Of a DNA stretch of 64,000 nt, positions 21,620 through 31,913 are shown one piece after another. The stretch covers positions 124,001 to 188,000 of the forward strand of contig JABYQU010000010.1 of the NCBI GenBank assembly GCA_022264855.1, given 5' to 3'. Position 1 is the stretch's first letter, and every line of letters begins with the position of its first letter. The position numbers and the translations under genes were made by a program. The notes beneath the pieces were generated by a model. It saw nothing but the letters and a program-made list of their open reading frames with translations. It did no database searches and was not told where the DNA came from. Source of the DNA: Lenzites betulinus. Taxonomy: Eukaryota; Basidiomycota; Agaricomycetes; Polyporales; Polyporaceae.

Positions 21620-22711
21620 TCATAGGGGAGGAAATGACACTGCGCGTCCTGGCCCGTCCTTGGAATCGCGTACCACTTCCCGTGCTTCCTCGTCTGCTTC
21701 CCAACCTCCCAGTCCCCCATCTATACGATCTATCCACTCGGCTCGCATCGTCCTACTCCAAAACGAACACATTCCGGACTCCTTCGGCGGCTCCAAGACA
21801 TCGATTTTCAGACCCACGTACGCCGGATAGCTCGCGAGTCTCTTCAGCCTCCCCTGGTACGCGTGGTAAGACCTGTATATCCGCCCCCCAAACGCCGCAA
21901 CGGGCGGTGGCGAGTACAGTCGCAGGGTTATGCCTCGCAGATGCGGATGGGCTCTCGGCGGGCAGTCGTCGGAGTCGGGCCATGCCACTTGTCCCTGTTC
22001 TTCGGCCGTGCCGGTATCCTCTGCCAGCGGTACCCCAAGCTGCTCTGCGAGCTCGGTTGGAATATTCCGCGCAAGATGCTTCAGGTTAGAAACGCGGAGG
22101 TGAGACATGCGGGGTGCGTGTTGGAACCACGGGGTCAGGCTCAATCTTCGGTACGCTGGGAACAGCACGGACGTGTCGACGACATGCAGTCGACGCAGCT
22201 GCGGGAAGAGGGGCGAATCGGCTGGGCCGCCGAAGAGTGCGTCCGGGCTGAGCACCCCGAAGACGGCGAGTTCGCGCAGACATGGGAAGGTGCAGCTGAA
22301 GGCAACCCGATGACTACCCCCGGGGTAAACCTGGATAGCGAGCGAGGCGACGTCTTCCGACACTGCTCGGAACAGGGCCTGCGTAGCTTGAGGAAACCAC
22401 CATGAACTTTCCGGAACGTCGGCTAGCTGAGAGCCAGCTATCGGGGCTGGTTCGATGCTCAAGGTCACGTAGAGGTGCTTCACCCGAAGCCGCGCCCCAT
22501 GCTGAAGTTCGGATTGCTCTCGATATGTAGACAGGAACGACTCCAGTCGTTGTGGGTTGCTGGCGTTGAGGACGACGGAGTGAAATCGAGCGAGGTGTGC
22601 GGCCGCCCGAATGGCCTTGGATGAGAGTGAGAGGGAGCAGCCAGTGAAGCCGCCGTCAGTGCAGGCAAGTTCGAAGATATGTTGGAGGATTTCGAGCGGT
22701 AGTGTGTCCAT
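21620..22711 (-). CDS. F-box protein 1 of a tandem trio
   Basis: Single-exon gene of 363 aa starting MDTLPLEILQHIFELAC, a short F-box core (LPxEIL..IF.lAC). It is followed by GGFTGCSLSLSSKAIRAAA, the usual second half in Agaricomycete F-box proteins. The remainder has scattered leucine-rich segments (LRELAVFGVLSPDAL, LRRLHVVDTS, HLRVSNLKHL) without regular LRR spacing. The start was chosen at 22711 rather than the in-frame Met at 22756 because a TATATAAA box at 22762-22769 would place transcription initiation between the two. Family knowledge: F-box proteins recruit substrates to SCF ubiquitin ligases; the substrate is unknown. Confidence 0.8.
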   Translation of the reverse strand: MDTLPLEILQHIFELACTDGGFTGCSLSLSSKAIRAAAHLARFHSVVLNASNPQRLESFLSTYREQSELQHGARLRVKHLYVTLSIEPAPIAGSQLADVPESSWWFPQATQALFRAVSEDVASLAIQVYPGGSHRVAFSCTFPCLRELAVFGVLSPDALFGGPADSPLFPQLRRLHVVDTSVLFPAYRRLSLTPWFQHAPRMSHLRVSNLKHLARNIPTELAEQLGVPLAEDTGTAEEQGQVAWPDSDDCPPRAHPHLRGITLRLYSPPPVAAFGGRIYRSYHAYQGRLKRLASYPAYVGLKIDVLEPPKESGMCSFWSRTMRAEWIDRIDGGLGGWEADEEAREVVRDSKDGPGRAVSFPPL

Positions 22712-22761
22712 ACTTGCTGCCTTCGCAGAGGGTGCCGTTTCTGACCCTCTTTGCATGAGCC

Positions 22762-22769
22762 TTTATATA
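22762..22769 (-). promoter_or_regulatory. TATA box of F-box protein 1
   Basis: Minus-strand TATATAAA about 50 nt upstream of the chosen start codon; it decides between two in-frame Met codons. Confidence 0.6.
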
Positions 22770-23007
22770 GGGGGCTCGGAGTCCAGCCTTCGCCGTCGCT
22801 CGGGGCTCAGTTGTTGAATTGCAATTGCGTGCGAACTGTGGTCAATCTTCGAAGCTAATAGTAATCCCGATCATTGATGAATTCTGCGTAGAGCGCAAGG
22901 CGGGCGTGCCGCATACGCGTGCCTCAGGCTCTCAGCTGGCTGTGCCGTTGCAAAGCGTACTGCACGCGGTCCATGTATCGCATAACGTTTCCGCAGGAAC
23001 CTACGAG

Positions 23008-24081
23008 TCAAAGGTATACCCCCTCCTCGCGCAACGCCTGGATCTCCTCACGAGTGCCCTCGACGACATCCCAACAACCAGCGCGGCCCCCAATGCGCTT
23101 CATCCACGCCACTTTCGCGTTATCCGCCCATGCGGCTGTGCTCCTATTGCGCGGCGGCGTCAACAGCATGATTCCCAGATCCCCCTCCGCCGGATACGCG
23201 GACAGGTTCACCAGCCCCCTTCGGTACGTCATGTACGCGTTGCCCACGGGGCCCTCATAGTGATCCGGCGGCGGCGCGCAGAGCTGGAGCACGATGCACC
23301 GGAGATGCGGGTGCCGCAGGCGGTCGTTCGTGAGGGGATGCGACGCGGTCCGGAGCTGCTGCCACTCCGAGGGGACCCCGAGCGCGCTCGTGAGCTGCAC
23401 GGCGAACCCGTCCGAGTAGTGCTGCAAGTTCGAGACACGCAGGTGCGTCGTGCGCGGCGCGTGGGTCATCCAGTCCGCGAGCCCCAGGGACTCGGCCCCC
23501 GAGAAGACGTTCCGGAGCTGAATGATGTGCAGGCGTTCGACGGCGGGGAACAAGGGCTCCAGCTCCGTGTCGTCCTCGTCAGTGTTGAATAGCAGGAGGG
23601 TCGGGTCGAGGACGTTAAGCACGGTGAGCTCGCGCAGGGACGGCAAGGGCGCGTCTAGAAGGCGCAGGAACCACGAGAGTTGGACGACGTCGTTGGGGGC
23701 GATGTGGATGGCCAGAGACACAAGATCTTGCGCTACCTCTTGGAAGAGCGCACAGGCGCTGCATGACAAACTGTGGTAATCCATCACCATGGTCCCAGTA
23801 ATCGGGTCAAGAGTAAAGGCGAGGTATAGATGCCGGATGCGAGGTCGACTTCCATATGTAGGTTGAGAGTACTTTTGGTATGTTGCTAGAAAGGCTCGAA
23901 CGCGATTCGTGGGCTCGTAGACCGGAAGTAGAAGACTCAGAGCGATGGCGTTGAAACGGTACGGGTGCGAGGCCTGGCGTATGAATCTAGATGCGAGGGA
24001 GAGTGCGGAGCCCGTCTGGCCCCCATCAACACATGCGAGCCCGAAGATGGGCTGAAGGACTTCCAGTGGTAGTCTTTCCAT
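23008..24081 (-). CDS. F-box protein 2 of a tandem trio
   Basis: Single exon, 357 aa, starting MERLPLEVLQPIFGLACVDG, followed by GQTGSALSLASRFIRQAS. Internal blocks align with its neighbours: PRIRHLYLAFTLD, PSLRELTVLNVL, HAPRTTHLRVSNLQHY, HPHLRCIVLQLC and a C-terminal W(V/M)KRIGGRAGCWDV. It has the same orientation, length and single-exon structure as F-box proteins 1 and 3, so the trio arose by tandem duplication. A minus-strand TATATAT at 24163-24169 lies about 80 nt upstream of the start. Role inferred only from the family: SCF substrate adaptor. Confidence 0.8.
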   Translation of the reverse strand: MERLPLEVLQPIFGLACVDGGQTGSALSLASRFIRQASHPYRFNAIALSLLLPVYEPTNRVRAFLATYQKYSQPTYGSRPRIRHLYLAFTLDPITGTMVMDYHSLSCSACALFQEVAQDLVSLAIHIAPNDVVQLSWFLRLLDAPLPSLRELTVLNVLDPTLLLFNTDEDDTELEPLFPAVERLHIIQLRNVFSGAESLGLADWMTHAPRTTHLRVSNLQHYSDGFAVQLTSALGVPSEWQQLRTASHPLTNDRLRHPHLRCIVLQLCAPPPDHYEGPVGNAYMTYRRGLVNLSAYPAEGDLGIMLLTPPRNRSTAAWADNAKVAWMKRIGGRAGCWDVVEGTREEIQALREEGVYL

Positions 24082-24439
24082 GAGGTACGGGAGGGTCGAT
24101 GATAGAATCGTAGTAGGAGATTTAGCTGGCAGGAAATCGTCGATACTCTGAGCACTGGACCAATATATACGACTCCGGCTTCGCCGGGCGTCCCGGCCGG
24201 GAGAACACGAGAACCTAATATACCCGTGCATCACTGGACGTCTACCACGACGGGCAGATACAGTCTAGAAATACAATCGGGCGGGGTACTATGTAGAACC
24301 CTTGATGGTATGCGCCGCACTGTAGCGAGCAAATCTACTGTGTATCAGGCCGACTGTAGTACTTAGCTGTGGTGCCATACTTTAGTAGGAAACGATCACT
24401 TACCTAGTTAGATTTAAGGGAAGGTCACTGACTCTGGCC
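24082..24439. other. Intergenic between F-box proteins 2 and 3
   Basis: 358 nt including the TATATAT element of F-box protein 2 at 24163-24169 (minus strand). Nothing else is recognised. Confidence 0.5.
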
Positions 24440-25513
24440 CTAGGATACATTCGACCGCCGGTTTTCATCTGCAAAGATACTCCAGCATCCTGGTCCTCCC
24501 TCGATACGATCCACAAATTGTTTCCTCGCGAGCTCCGCAAGGCGTATGGCTGAACCCGTTGTCGCCGCCGGCACCATGACCATTTGAAGACCCGGCTCCC
24601 TCGGGAAGGCCCTCAGAATCTGAATTTGTTGCACAAACAGGCTATAGAGCTGAGGCACATAGACATTGGGATCACGGCGGGATGGTGGCCGACAAGGCTG
24701 GATGGCGATGAATCTGAGATGCGGATGTCTCAACGGCTGCCAGGGGCCTACCGCACCGCGACCTCGTACCCGCGGCCGGTTTTCAAGATCGGGCTCATGC
24801 ATATTGTAACCCATCGACGCCGCTAGTTGCTCTACGACATTGAGAGAATCCCAGTACAGGTTCGAGATGCGGAGGTGTGTCGCACGGGGTACATGTGCCA
24901 TCCATTCGTCGAAATCCTGGGAGGGGGGTGTCTCCGCCTCTCCAACGTTCCGATGTACGAGGTCTATCATATGGAACCTTTCGAGGGCGGGAAACATTGG
25001 CTGGCCCATACCGTCAGGAGCGGCGACAAGGATCTTGGGGCTGCGGACGCCAAGAATGGTGAGCTCCCGCAAGGATGGGAACGGATGATTTATTATGCCC
25101 ATGGAGAGCTCATTGGGATGTTCTACAGGTAGTTGGCGGACGACGTGGATGGATAGCGTGTGGATGTCTCCGGCCACGGCTTGGAAGAGTGTGCGCAAAT
25201 TCCTGAGCGAGTTGTCGCTGACGACAGTAAGCTGGTTAAACGGATCCGCTGTCAAATGCACATGGAGGTGTCTGATGCGAGGACGATCTCCGTGTTGTTT
25301 CTGGTAATGTTCTTGATAGACCGGGAGAAACAAGGTGAGGTCGCTGGGTGTATCGTCGATGGCGACGGGTAAGGCGACGGAGTGGTAGCGGGCAGTGCGT
25401 GATGCGACGCGGATAGCTCTGGAGGTGAGAGAGAGCGAGCACCCGGTGTACCCGCCATCGACGCAGGCGAGTTCGAATATGTGCTCGAGTGTTTCGAGCG
25501 GGAGGCTGTCCAT
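24440..25513 (-). CDS. F-box protein 3 of a tandem trio
   Basis: Single exon, 357 aa, starting MDSLPLETLEHIFELACVDG. The frame is open further upstream, but the Met given aligns with the starts of F-box proteins 1 and 2. Shared blocks: GYTGCSLSLTSRAIRVAS, PRIRHLHVHL, PSLRELTILGVRSPK, HVPRATHLRISNLY, HPHLRFIAIQPC and the C-terminal FVDRIEGGPGCWSI, matching WIDRIDGGLGGWE of protein 1. It lies head-to-head with arrestin-like gene 1, with 434 nt between the starts. Confidence 0.8.
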   Translation of the reverse strand: MDSLPLETLEHIFELACVDGGYTGCSLSLTSRAIRVASRTARYHSVALPVAIDDTPSDLTLFLPVYQEHYQKQHGDRPRIRHLHVHLTADPFNQLTVVSDNSLRNLRTLFQAVAGDIHTLSIHVVRQLPVEHPNELSMGIINHPFPSLRELTILGVRSPKILVAAPDGMGQPMFPALERFHMIDLVHRNVGEAETPPSQDFDEWMAHVPRATHLRISNLYWDSLNVVEQLAASMGYNMHEPDLENRPRVRGRGAVGPWQPLRHPHLRFIAIQPCRPPSRRDPNVYVPQLYSLFVQQIQILRAFPREPGLQMVMVPAATTGSAIRLAELARKQFVDRIEGGPGCWSIFADENRRSNVS

Positions 25514-25947
25514 GGCCTGATAGATCGTGACAGATGAGTGCAAGGGCGGCTCGAGGAAGAAGAGCGTAGTAGTACGCGCAGCACAGCCATCCCGCTGCAA
25601 CAGACGCCAAGACATTCCCCTCAACGCGGTCCTCCTAAAGTTCTCTCGACCCTCACCACCCCTGCAGCTTCTTTGCATCATGTGTCCAGGGCGGTGCGTT
25701 CAGTTATACAGTGCGCAGAGATATCTACTGATGTATGCCGCACTCGTGCGATCATGCGCTGCCTAGACCACACGCTCGTTGTGCGGACCCGTCAATACCG
25801 CGCTATCCTTTTTGAGTACCATCGTGATCTCACTAGTCATTTTCCCGCTATGCATATAACCACCGTGATCTGCTAAGGGAAGGCAACTCTTGAGACCATC
25901 GCGCCATAGACCGCGCTTCACCTTTCGCCTCTGTGTCCGAATCCGCC
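25514..25947. promoter_or_regulatory. Divergent promoter of F-box protein 3 and arrestin-like 1
   Basis: From about 25640 onward this region is recognisably duplicated at about 27440-27774 ahead of arrestin-like 2 (shared ctcgaccctcac, ggcggtgcgtt and gcgcagag blocks). The 20-mer at 25851-25870, containing catataa, recurs exactly at 27674-27693, about 100 nt before the start in both genes. It is a good TATA-type element candidate. Confidence 0.6.
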
Positions 25948-27349
25948 ATGTCCGCGCCCATTCCTGCCATATCTGTGCGCCTCTCTCATTCGCTCTACGT
26001 ATCTGGTTGCCCAGTCGATGGCGAGGTCATACTCAACCTCCGCCATATCCAAGCAGACAACATCCAGGAGGTACACGTGAAACTAAGAGGTTTCGCAAAG
26101 ACGTGAGTGTTTCTGTCGACATGCCTTATTCGCTGCTGACAATCCAACAGGACTGTGAAGCGGGGAAAGGTGGTGCATGTACAGACCATCGCCCTCGTCC
26201 GCGACGACGTATCGCTGTGGCGCAACGGTGCTGCTTATCCACCTCCGGGCTCCGACGTCATGCGATTTCCGTTTCAACTCCTGCTCCCACCAAACGCGCC
26301 TCCGTCCTTCCAGAGCTCGGGCCTTCGTCGATCTTCGTCGATTCGATATGCGTTGACTGCCGTAGGCGTGCGTCCTGGTGCGCTACAGTTTAATCGTCGA
26401 ATCAGTGTGCCGCTCGTGGTTGTGCCGGCCGACCACGCCGGAGTGGCGGTCCGGGAGAAGTTGACTGCTACCGCCGCGTCTGGAGGCACATATGAGTGGA
26501 ACGCGGCTTACAAGGAGGAGAAGATCAGGCGCGGACTCTGGGGCGAATACTCTACCGTCCAGGTTCACGTACGTCCCCAGACTGACTTGAAAACCATGAT
26601 CCTGCTATGTTAATAACCCACCTACAGCTGTTTCTTCCGGCAATACCCGTGTATCCGCTATACACACCCATTCCTTTCATCATCACGATCAAGTCCATTT
26701 CCGCACCACTGACGCGTGCCAAGGCGGATGCACTTCCACCAGAGCAGCCAGCTTTCCCTCCGGTCCCGACCGCGTACGAGACTGTGGAGTTCAAGTTATA
26801 CAGCCACCTGGACGTCGCGGCGCACGGCGTTACCGACAAAGGCAATCCCGATATAATGATATTCGCAAGAGGTCGCGGCTCAGTGTTCGACACAGACATT
26901 ACCGAACGCCAGTGGGTCCCCCTTCGCAGTGCGATGGATCAGCCAGATGCGGAGGGAACGTTCGTACAGCAAGCAACTTTCCGGTCGACGGTCATGCTGG
27001 ACTGTCCGCCTACCTTCTGGATGGAAACCATCCAATGCCAGGTGTGTCTATCGACATTTGTTAAGGAACATCACAACGCTCACTGTCACTGCAGTATCTA
27101 CTTGGACTCAAAGTCCCCTTTCCCGGCATAGGCAACAACGTCAGGATCGACGTGCCTGTCACCGTCACGTCAGGCATCAATGCGCCAATTATACGAGACG
27201 GCTCTAGCACACAAGGGCCGGGCGCCCCCCTCAGCCTCCCTCCGTGAGTACTCCCTGTTTTGGTGATGGACCGTTGCAAGGATAACGACGCTGCACGAAG
27301 GGCGTACTGGGATACCACCGGGCATGAGTGGGAAGATGAGAAGAATTGA
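25948..27349 (+). CDS. Arrestin-like protein 1 of a tandem trio
   Basis: Exons 25948..26102, 26151..26568, 26628..27041, 27095..27243, 27301..27349 (394 aa). The N-terminal arrestin-like fold is indicated by ISVRLSHSLYVSGCPVDGEV, a beta-strand pair with the family Pro-Val-x-Gly-Glu-Val turn, then EVHVKLRGFAKT and the fungal block EEKIRRGLWGEYSTVQVH. The C-terminal half has VYPLYTPIPFIITIKSIS, FRSTVMLDCPPTF, LKVPFPGIG and VPVTVTSGI. The protein ends LPPAYWDTTGHEWEDEKN; LPPAY contains a PPxY motif, created across the exon 4/5 junction. Family knowledge: fungal alpha-arrestins (ARTs) link Nedd4/Rsp5 ubiquitin ligases to membrane cargo. The cargo here is unknown. Confidence 0.82.
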
Positions 27350-27774
27350 ACTGTAGGCGCAGCTCCGACGTCCTTATACAAGCAACAGTGTTGTATGTAC
27401 TAACATTATTCGCTGACATTTAACGAAACCCATGATCTTCTTGTCCCTCGACCCTCACTATCCCTCTTATGCATCAAGTATGCATGGCGGTGCGTTGAGT
27501 AATGTGCTACTATGCGCAGAGTTATCCACTGCTGTAGTATGCCGTGCCTGTGCGATACGTTGCCTAGCTAGACCACGTGCATGATGCGAACCCGTCAATG
27601 CACAGTATCAAGTTCTTGGTCTTGGCACTAGTCACTAGTCACTGTCCTGCGCCGCTTCGGACGTTTGCCATCGTGCATATAACCACCGTGATCCACTGCA
27701 GGACAGTCAATCGTGTAGGCCATTGCGCCATAGACCGCACCTCAATCTTTCACAGAGTACTCACTGTCTCCGCC
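27350..27774. repeat. Duplicated promoter segment ahead of arrestin-like 2
   Basis: From about 27440 this segment is a diverged copy of about 25640-25947. It carries the exact 20-mer with catataa at 27674-27693. The boundary with the 3' flank of arrestin-like 1 near 27430-27440 marks the duplication junction. Confidence 0.65.
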
Positions 27775-29186
27775 ATGTCCTCGCCCACCTCTGCCGTATC
27801 TGTGCGCCTTTCTCGTTCTCTTTACGTTTCTGGTTGCCCAGTCGATGGCGAGGTCGTACTCAACTTCCGTCATATCCAAGAAGACAACATCCAGGAGGTA
27901 CACGTGAAACTAAGGGGTTTCGCAAAGACGTGAGTGTTTCTGTCGACGTGCCTTATTCACTGCTGACAATCCAACAGGACTGTGAAGCGGGGCAATGACG
28001 CGACGTATACCCAGACGATCCCCCTCGTCCGCGACGACGTCTCCATTTGGTGCCACGGTGCTGCGTATCCACCTCCGGGATCCGACGTTATGCGATTCCC
28101 GTTCCAACTGCAGCTCCCGCCAAACGTGCCTCCGTCCTTCCAGAACTCAAGCGTCGCTCGGTTATCAGCGATTCGATATGCAGTGACTGCTGTTGGCGTG
28201 CGCCCTGGTGCGCTACACTTCAATCGCCGAATCAGTGTACCGCTTGTAGTGGTGCCCGCCGACCATGCTGGAGTGGTGGTCAGGGAGAAGCTGGGTGCTA
28301 TCGCCGCGTCTGGGGGCACGTACGAGCGGAGCGCGGCATACAAGGAGGAAAAGATCAGGCGCGGACTCTGGGGCGATTACTCCACCGTACAGGTCCACGT
28401 ACGTCTTCAGAACCACTCGAGATCTATAAACCTGCTTTGCTAAGAACACACGCAGCTATTTCTTGCAGGAATACCTGTGTATCCGTTATACACACCCATT
28501 CCTTTCATCATCAAGGTCAAGTCTATCTCCGCACCACTGACGCGTGCCAAGGCGGATGCGCTCCCAGCAGAGAAGCCAGCCTTTCCTCCGGTCCCGACCG
28601 CGTACGAGATGGTGGAGTTCAAGTTATATAGTAAATTGGTCGTCACAGCGCGCGGCTTTACCGACAGGGGGACCCCGGACGTGATGCTATTTGCACGAGG
28701 TCGCGGCTCAACGTTCGACACAGAGATTTCTGAGCGCCAGTGGGTCCCCCTTAGCAGTGCCGATGAGAAGAAGGACCAGCCAGATGCAGAGGGAACGTGG
28801 GTACAGCAAGTGACCTTCCGGTCGACGTTCCTGCTGGACTGTCCACCTACCTTCTCGATCGAAACTATTCAATGCCAGGTGTGTCTATCAACGCGTTCGG
28901 AGGAATGTCCCAATGCTGACTTTCACTGCAGTATCTACTTGGACTCAAAGTCCCTTTCCCCGGTATAGGGAACAACGTTAGGATCGACGTGCCCATCACA
29001 GTCACGTCAGGCATCAATGCGCCACTTATACGAGATGGCCCCAGCACACACGAGCCTGGCGCCCCCCTCAGCCTCCCTCCGTAAGTACTTCTCATCTCGG
29101 TGTTGATCTTTAGCAAGGATAACGATGTTTCACACAGGGCGTACTGGGATACCACCGGCCATGAGTGGGAAGATGCGAAGAATTGA
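27775..29186 (+). CDS. Arrestin-like protein 2 of a tandem trio
   Basis: Exons 27775..27929, 27978..28398, 28456..28878, 28932..29080, 29138..29186 (398 aa). All four introns sit at the same positions and phases as in arrestin-like 1, and even the intron sequences are recognisably similar, so this is a recent tandem copy. Core blocks are VSGCPVDGEVVLNFRHIQ, EEKIRRGLWGDYSTVQVH, VYPLYTPIPFIIKVKSIS and FRSTFLLDCPPTF; it ends LPPAYWDTTGHEWEDAKN with the PPxY motif kept. Relative to copy 1 it has small insertions (for example DEKK in the SADEKKDQPDAEG segment). Proposed role as for copy 1; no copy-specific function can be read. Confidence 0.82.
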
Positions 29187-30090
29187 ACTGTAGGCGCAGC
29201 TCTGACGTCCTTGTACACGCCACAGTGTTGTTTGTACTGAGATTATTCACTGATATTTAAGTAAACGCATCACATCTATGACAGAACTGAACTATGAACA
29301 CTGTCCCAGACAGTGTCACGAGCCACACCAGTCTCCAACGAGTCCACCGCGGCCTGTCAAGGACGCAAGGTCACCTATAACTCTGCCGCCCTTAATACGC
29401 TCCCCCGCAGTCATGAAACACACCCTCGCAGTCGGTGATTGCAGCGTAGTTGACGCCATCTTCGCATCGCCCGGAGCAGTATCACTATGAACTGCCATGA
29501 GGCGCGGCGCATCTGACGCGACGCTGCGCCGCGGTGTCCGCAGCGTCGTCGTGCAAACGTTTACTACACATGCCATATCCAGCGGCACCGCCACCTACAT
29601 CATCCCGAATGAGTCGGCACGACTCCTCCATTTCTCCAGCCAATAACGAGGCAGCTCCTCTTACTCCTGGTCATGTATCTGTGATATTCTACCTCAAGCA
29701 TGCTGGTTACAACACTGATTCGCCAGGTGCACTCGAAACGCCCCTTCATTCAATTCGACATTGGTCCTATCCACATGTGCATCGAGCTCGACGCCGCAGT
29801 AGTAGTGCACACCTTCTGACCTGCGCCTTTGCACACGAGGATCTCGCGTATGGGGTTACTGTGTGTAGTACATTCAGTCAAGTATTGCGAACCATTCAGA
29901 GACGCCACAACCATCCACGCGCAGCCGCCGCGCAGTCCAAAGTCGAAGCCTAGTCAACGGCATCTCGGATCCACGCGATTAATCTTGCTAACGCCCTCTC
30001 AGGGGCTGTGTATAAAGTCCACCATCAGGACACCGTTTTCCTGAAAGGCAGCCCAGCTCCCTTCGCGGTCGCGTTGCAAACCATCCTACA
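29187..30090. other. Intergenic between arrestin-like 2 and 3
   Basis: 0.9 kb without a supportable gene. A tataaa at 30011-30016, 75-80 nt upstream of arrestin-like 3, is a likely TATA box. Confidence 0.5.
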
Positions 30091-31506
30091 ATGCCCGCCC
30101 TCACCGTTCACCTGAAGCCTACCCTCTTCGTCCCCGGTTGCCTTGTCGAGGGCGAGGTGGAGCTCAACTTCAGAGCTCTCCAAGACGCCAAGATCGAAGA
30201 AGTGCACGTCAAGCTTCGGGGTATTGCAAAAACGTACGTGCGCCGTGATCGCTTAGAGTCATGCGCGCCATGCTCACGCTACCCGTTCAGAGCTATCACA
30301 TATGACAAGACCACGCTCATCGAGATCATCTCCCTCGCACGGGACGATGCTTCCCTCTGGAGTCGCGGCGGCGCGTACCCCCTCCCCGGCGAGGACTCGC
30401 TGCGCATCCCGTTCCGCCTACAGCTCCCCATTGACCCGCTCCCGCCGCCCTTCCGCCAAACGCGCTTTGGGCAGATTGGAAAGATCGGTTACGCGGTGAC
30501 CGCCGTGGGCGTCCGTCCAGGCGCGCTCCGTCTAAACCAGCGCGTCAACGCAGCGTTCCCGCTCGTGCCAAAAGACACAGCGGGAGTCAGTGTGCGCGAG
30601 AAGCTCGCGCTGATGGCTATCACCGGTGAGGGCGTTGACTGGCGGACCGAAGCGAAAGAGGAGAAGATCAGACGGGGGTTGTGGGGCGAGTATTCTACGG
30701 TCCGAGCTGAGGTGCGTCGAATGGTGCCTTAACGCGGACCGAGCCTGACGTACCACGGATGCGTAGCTGAAGATCCCGAGGCTGGCCACATACCCTCTGT
30801 TCGCGCCCATTCCGTACGTGATCAAGGTCAAGACGATCTCAACACCTATTACCCGCGAGAAGGCGGGCGCATACCCCGCTGACAAGTCCGTGTTCCCTCC
30901 ATGTCCAGAGAAGTACGAGGCGATCCAGTTCAAGCTCCGCAGCCACGTCTTCCTCAAGGCGCATTCATTCGAGAGCAAGACCTCTGTGGACACCATGGTG
31001 TTCCCTCGTAACGCAGGATCCGAGTCGCCACTCACTGAGGACATCACCGCGCGCAAGTGGGTCCCGCTCGAAGACTCGGACGAGAAGAAGGGCAGCACAA
31101 GTCCCGACACCAAGGGGACATGGGTGCAAGAGGCGACGTTCCGCTCGACATTCCGCCTAGACTGCCCAACCACGTTCGCGCTGTCGACCATCAAGTGCGA
31201 TGTGCGTATAGCCGCCCGTTCACAGACTTCGACTACGATGCTAACCATCTCCGAAGCATGACCTGGTGGTGAAAGTGCCCTTCCCGGGGATAAAAAATGA
31301 CCTCATACTTTCCGTGCCAATTATTGTCACGTCTGGAATCGACGCACCACTTGCGCGCGATGCACCCGGCGCACCTATGCCATCCGACCTTGCGCCGTAA
31401 GTACTACAATTGCGTGTTACGGGATGGGCACTTACCCTGTCGGACTCACAGGTCCTATTGGGATATTGGGGTCGATGGGGACTGGGACAGCGATACGAAG
31501 GAGTAG
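30091..31506 (+). CDS. Arrestin-like protein 3 of a tandem trio
   Basis: Exons 30091..30233, 30291..30711, 30767..31201, 31257..31396, 31452..31506 (397 aa). It has the same five-exon architecture and intron phases as copies 1 and 2 but is clearly older: introns are unrelated and the sequence is diverged. Conserved blocks include LFVPGCLVEGEVELNFRALQ, EVHVKLRGIAKT, EEKIRRGLWGEYSTV, YPLFAPIPYVIKVKTIS, FRSTFRLDCPTTF and VKVPFPGIK. The C-terminus reads LAPSYWDIGVDGDWDSDTKE, so the PPxY motif of copies 1 and 2 is replaced by APSY. If PPxY is functional, this copy may have lost or altered ligase recruitment. Confidence 0.82.
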
Positions 31507-31913
31507 AAGCACCCAAATTTTCGCTGAGCGTTGATTCCGGGAAAATATCACCTGCCTTATTATACCCGGTCTACGAATGTCTGGGAGCGTTGGCTCAAGC
31601 TTGCTGCATTGATTGTATCATTTAGTCTCGTGTACAATGGATGACGAGTGTTCAGATTGAATGGAACAGCGCGCTTTGCATGAGAGGGAGTGATCGAGCG
31701 CTGTATACTTGTAGTGGTACGAAACAACCCATAAACTACACCAGATTCAGATCTTATGGGCAAGGGGCCGGAGTCGGTGGGCGTCTGAATTGCCTCCGTG
31801 CTTGGCTCGTGTCTCCCATCTCACTCTCCCCTTTCTTCGTTTGACTCGCTCTACAACAACCTCAGAGTCTCTAAAAGTCGCGTTCTGAGGGTTTTTCTGC
31901 TCTGCTGATCAAA
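31507..31913. other. Intergenic between arrestin-like 3 and the PP4 gene
   Basis: 407 nt, the presumed PP4 catalytic subunit promoter, with a pyrimidine-rich tract at about 31805-31840. It marks the change from accessory tandem families to core genes. Confidence 0.5.

Noticed and set aside
22712..22756. Alternative start of F-box protein 1 at 22756
   Set aside because: It lies only about 6 nt from the TATATAAA box, upstream of the expected transcription start, and does not align with the paralogues.
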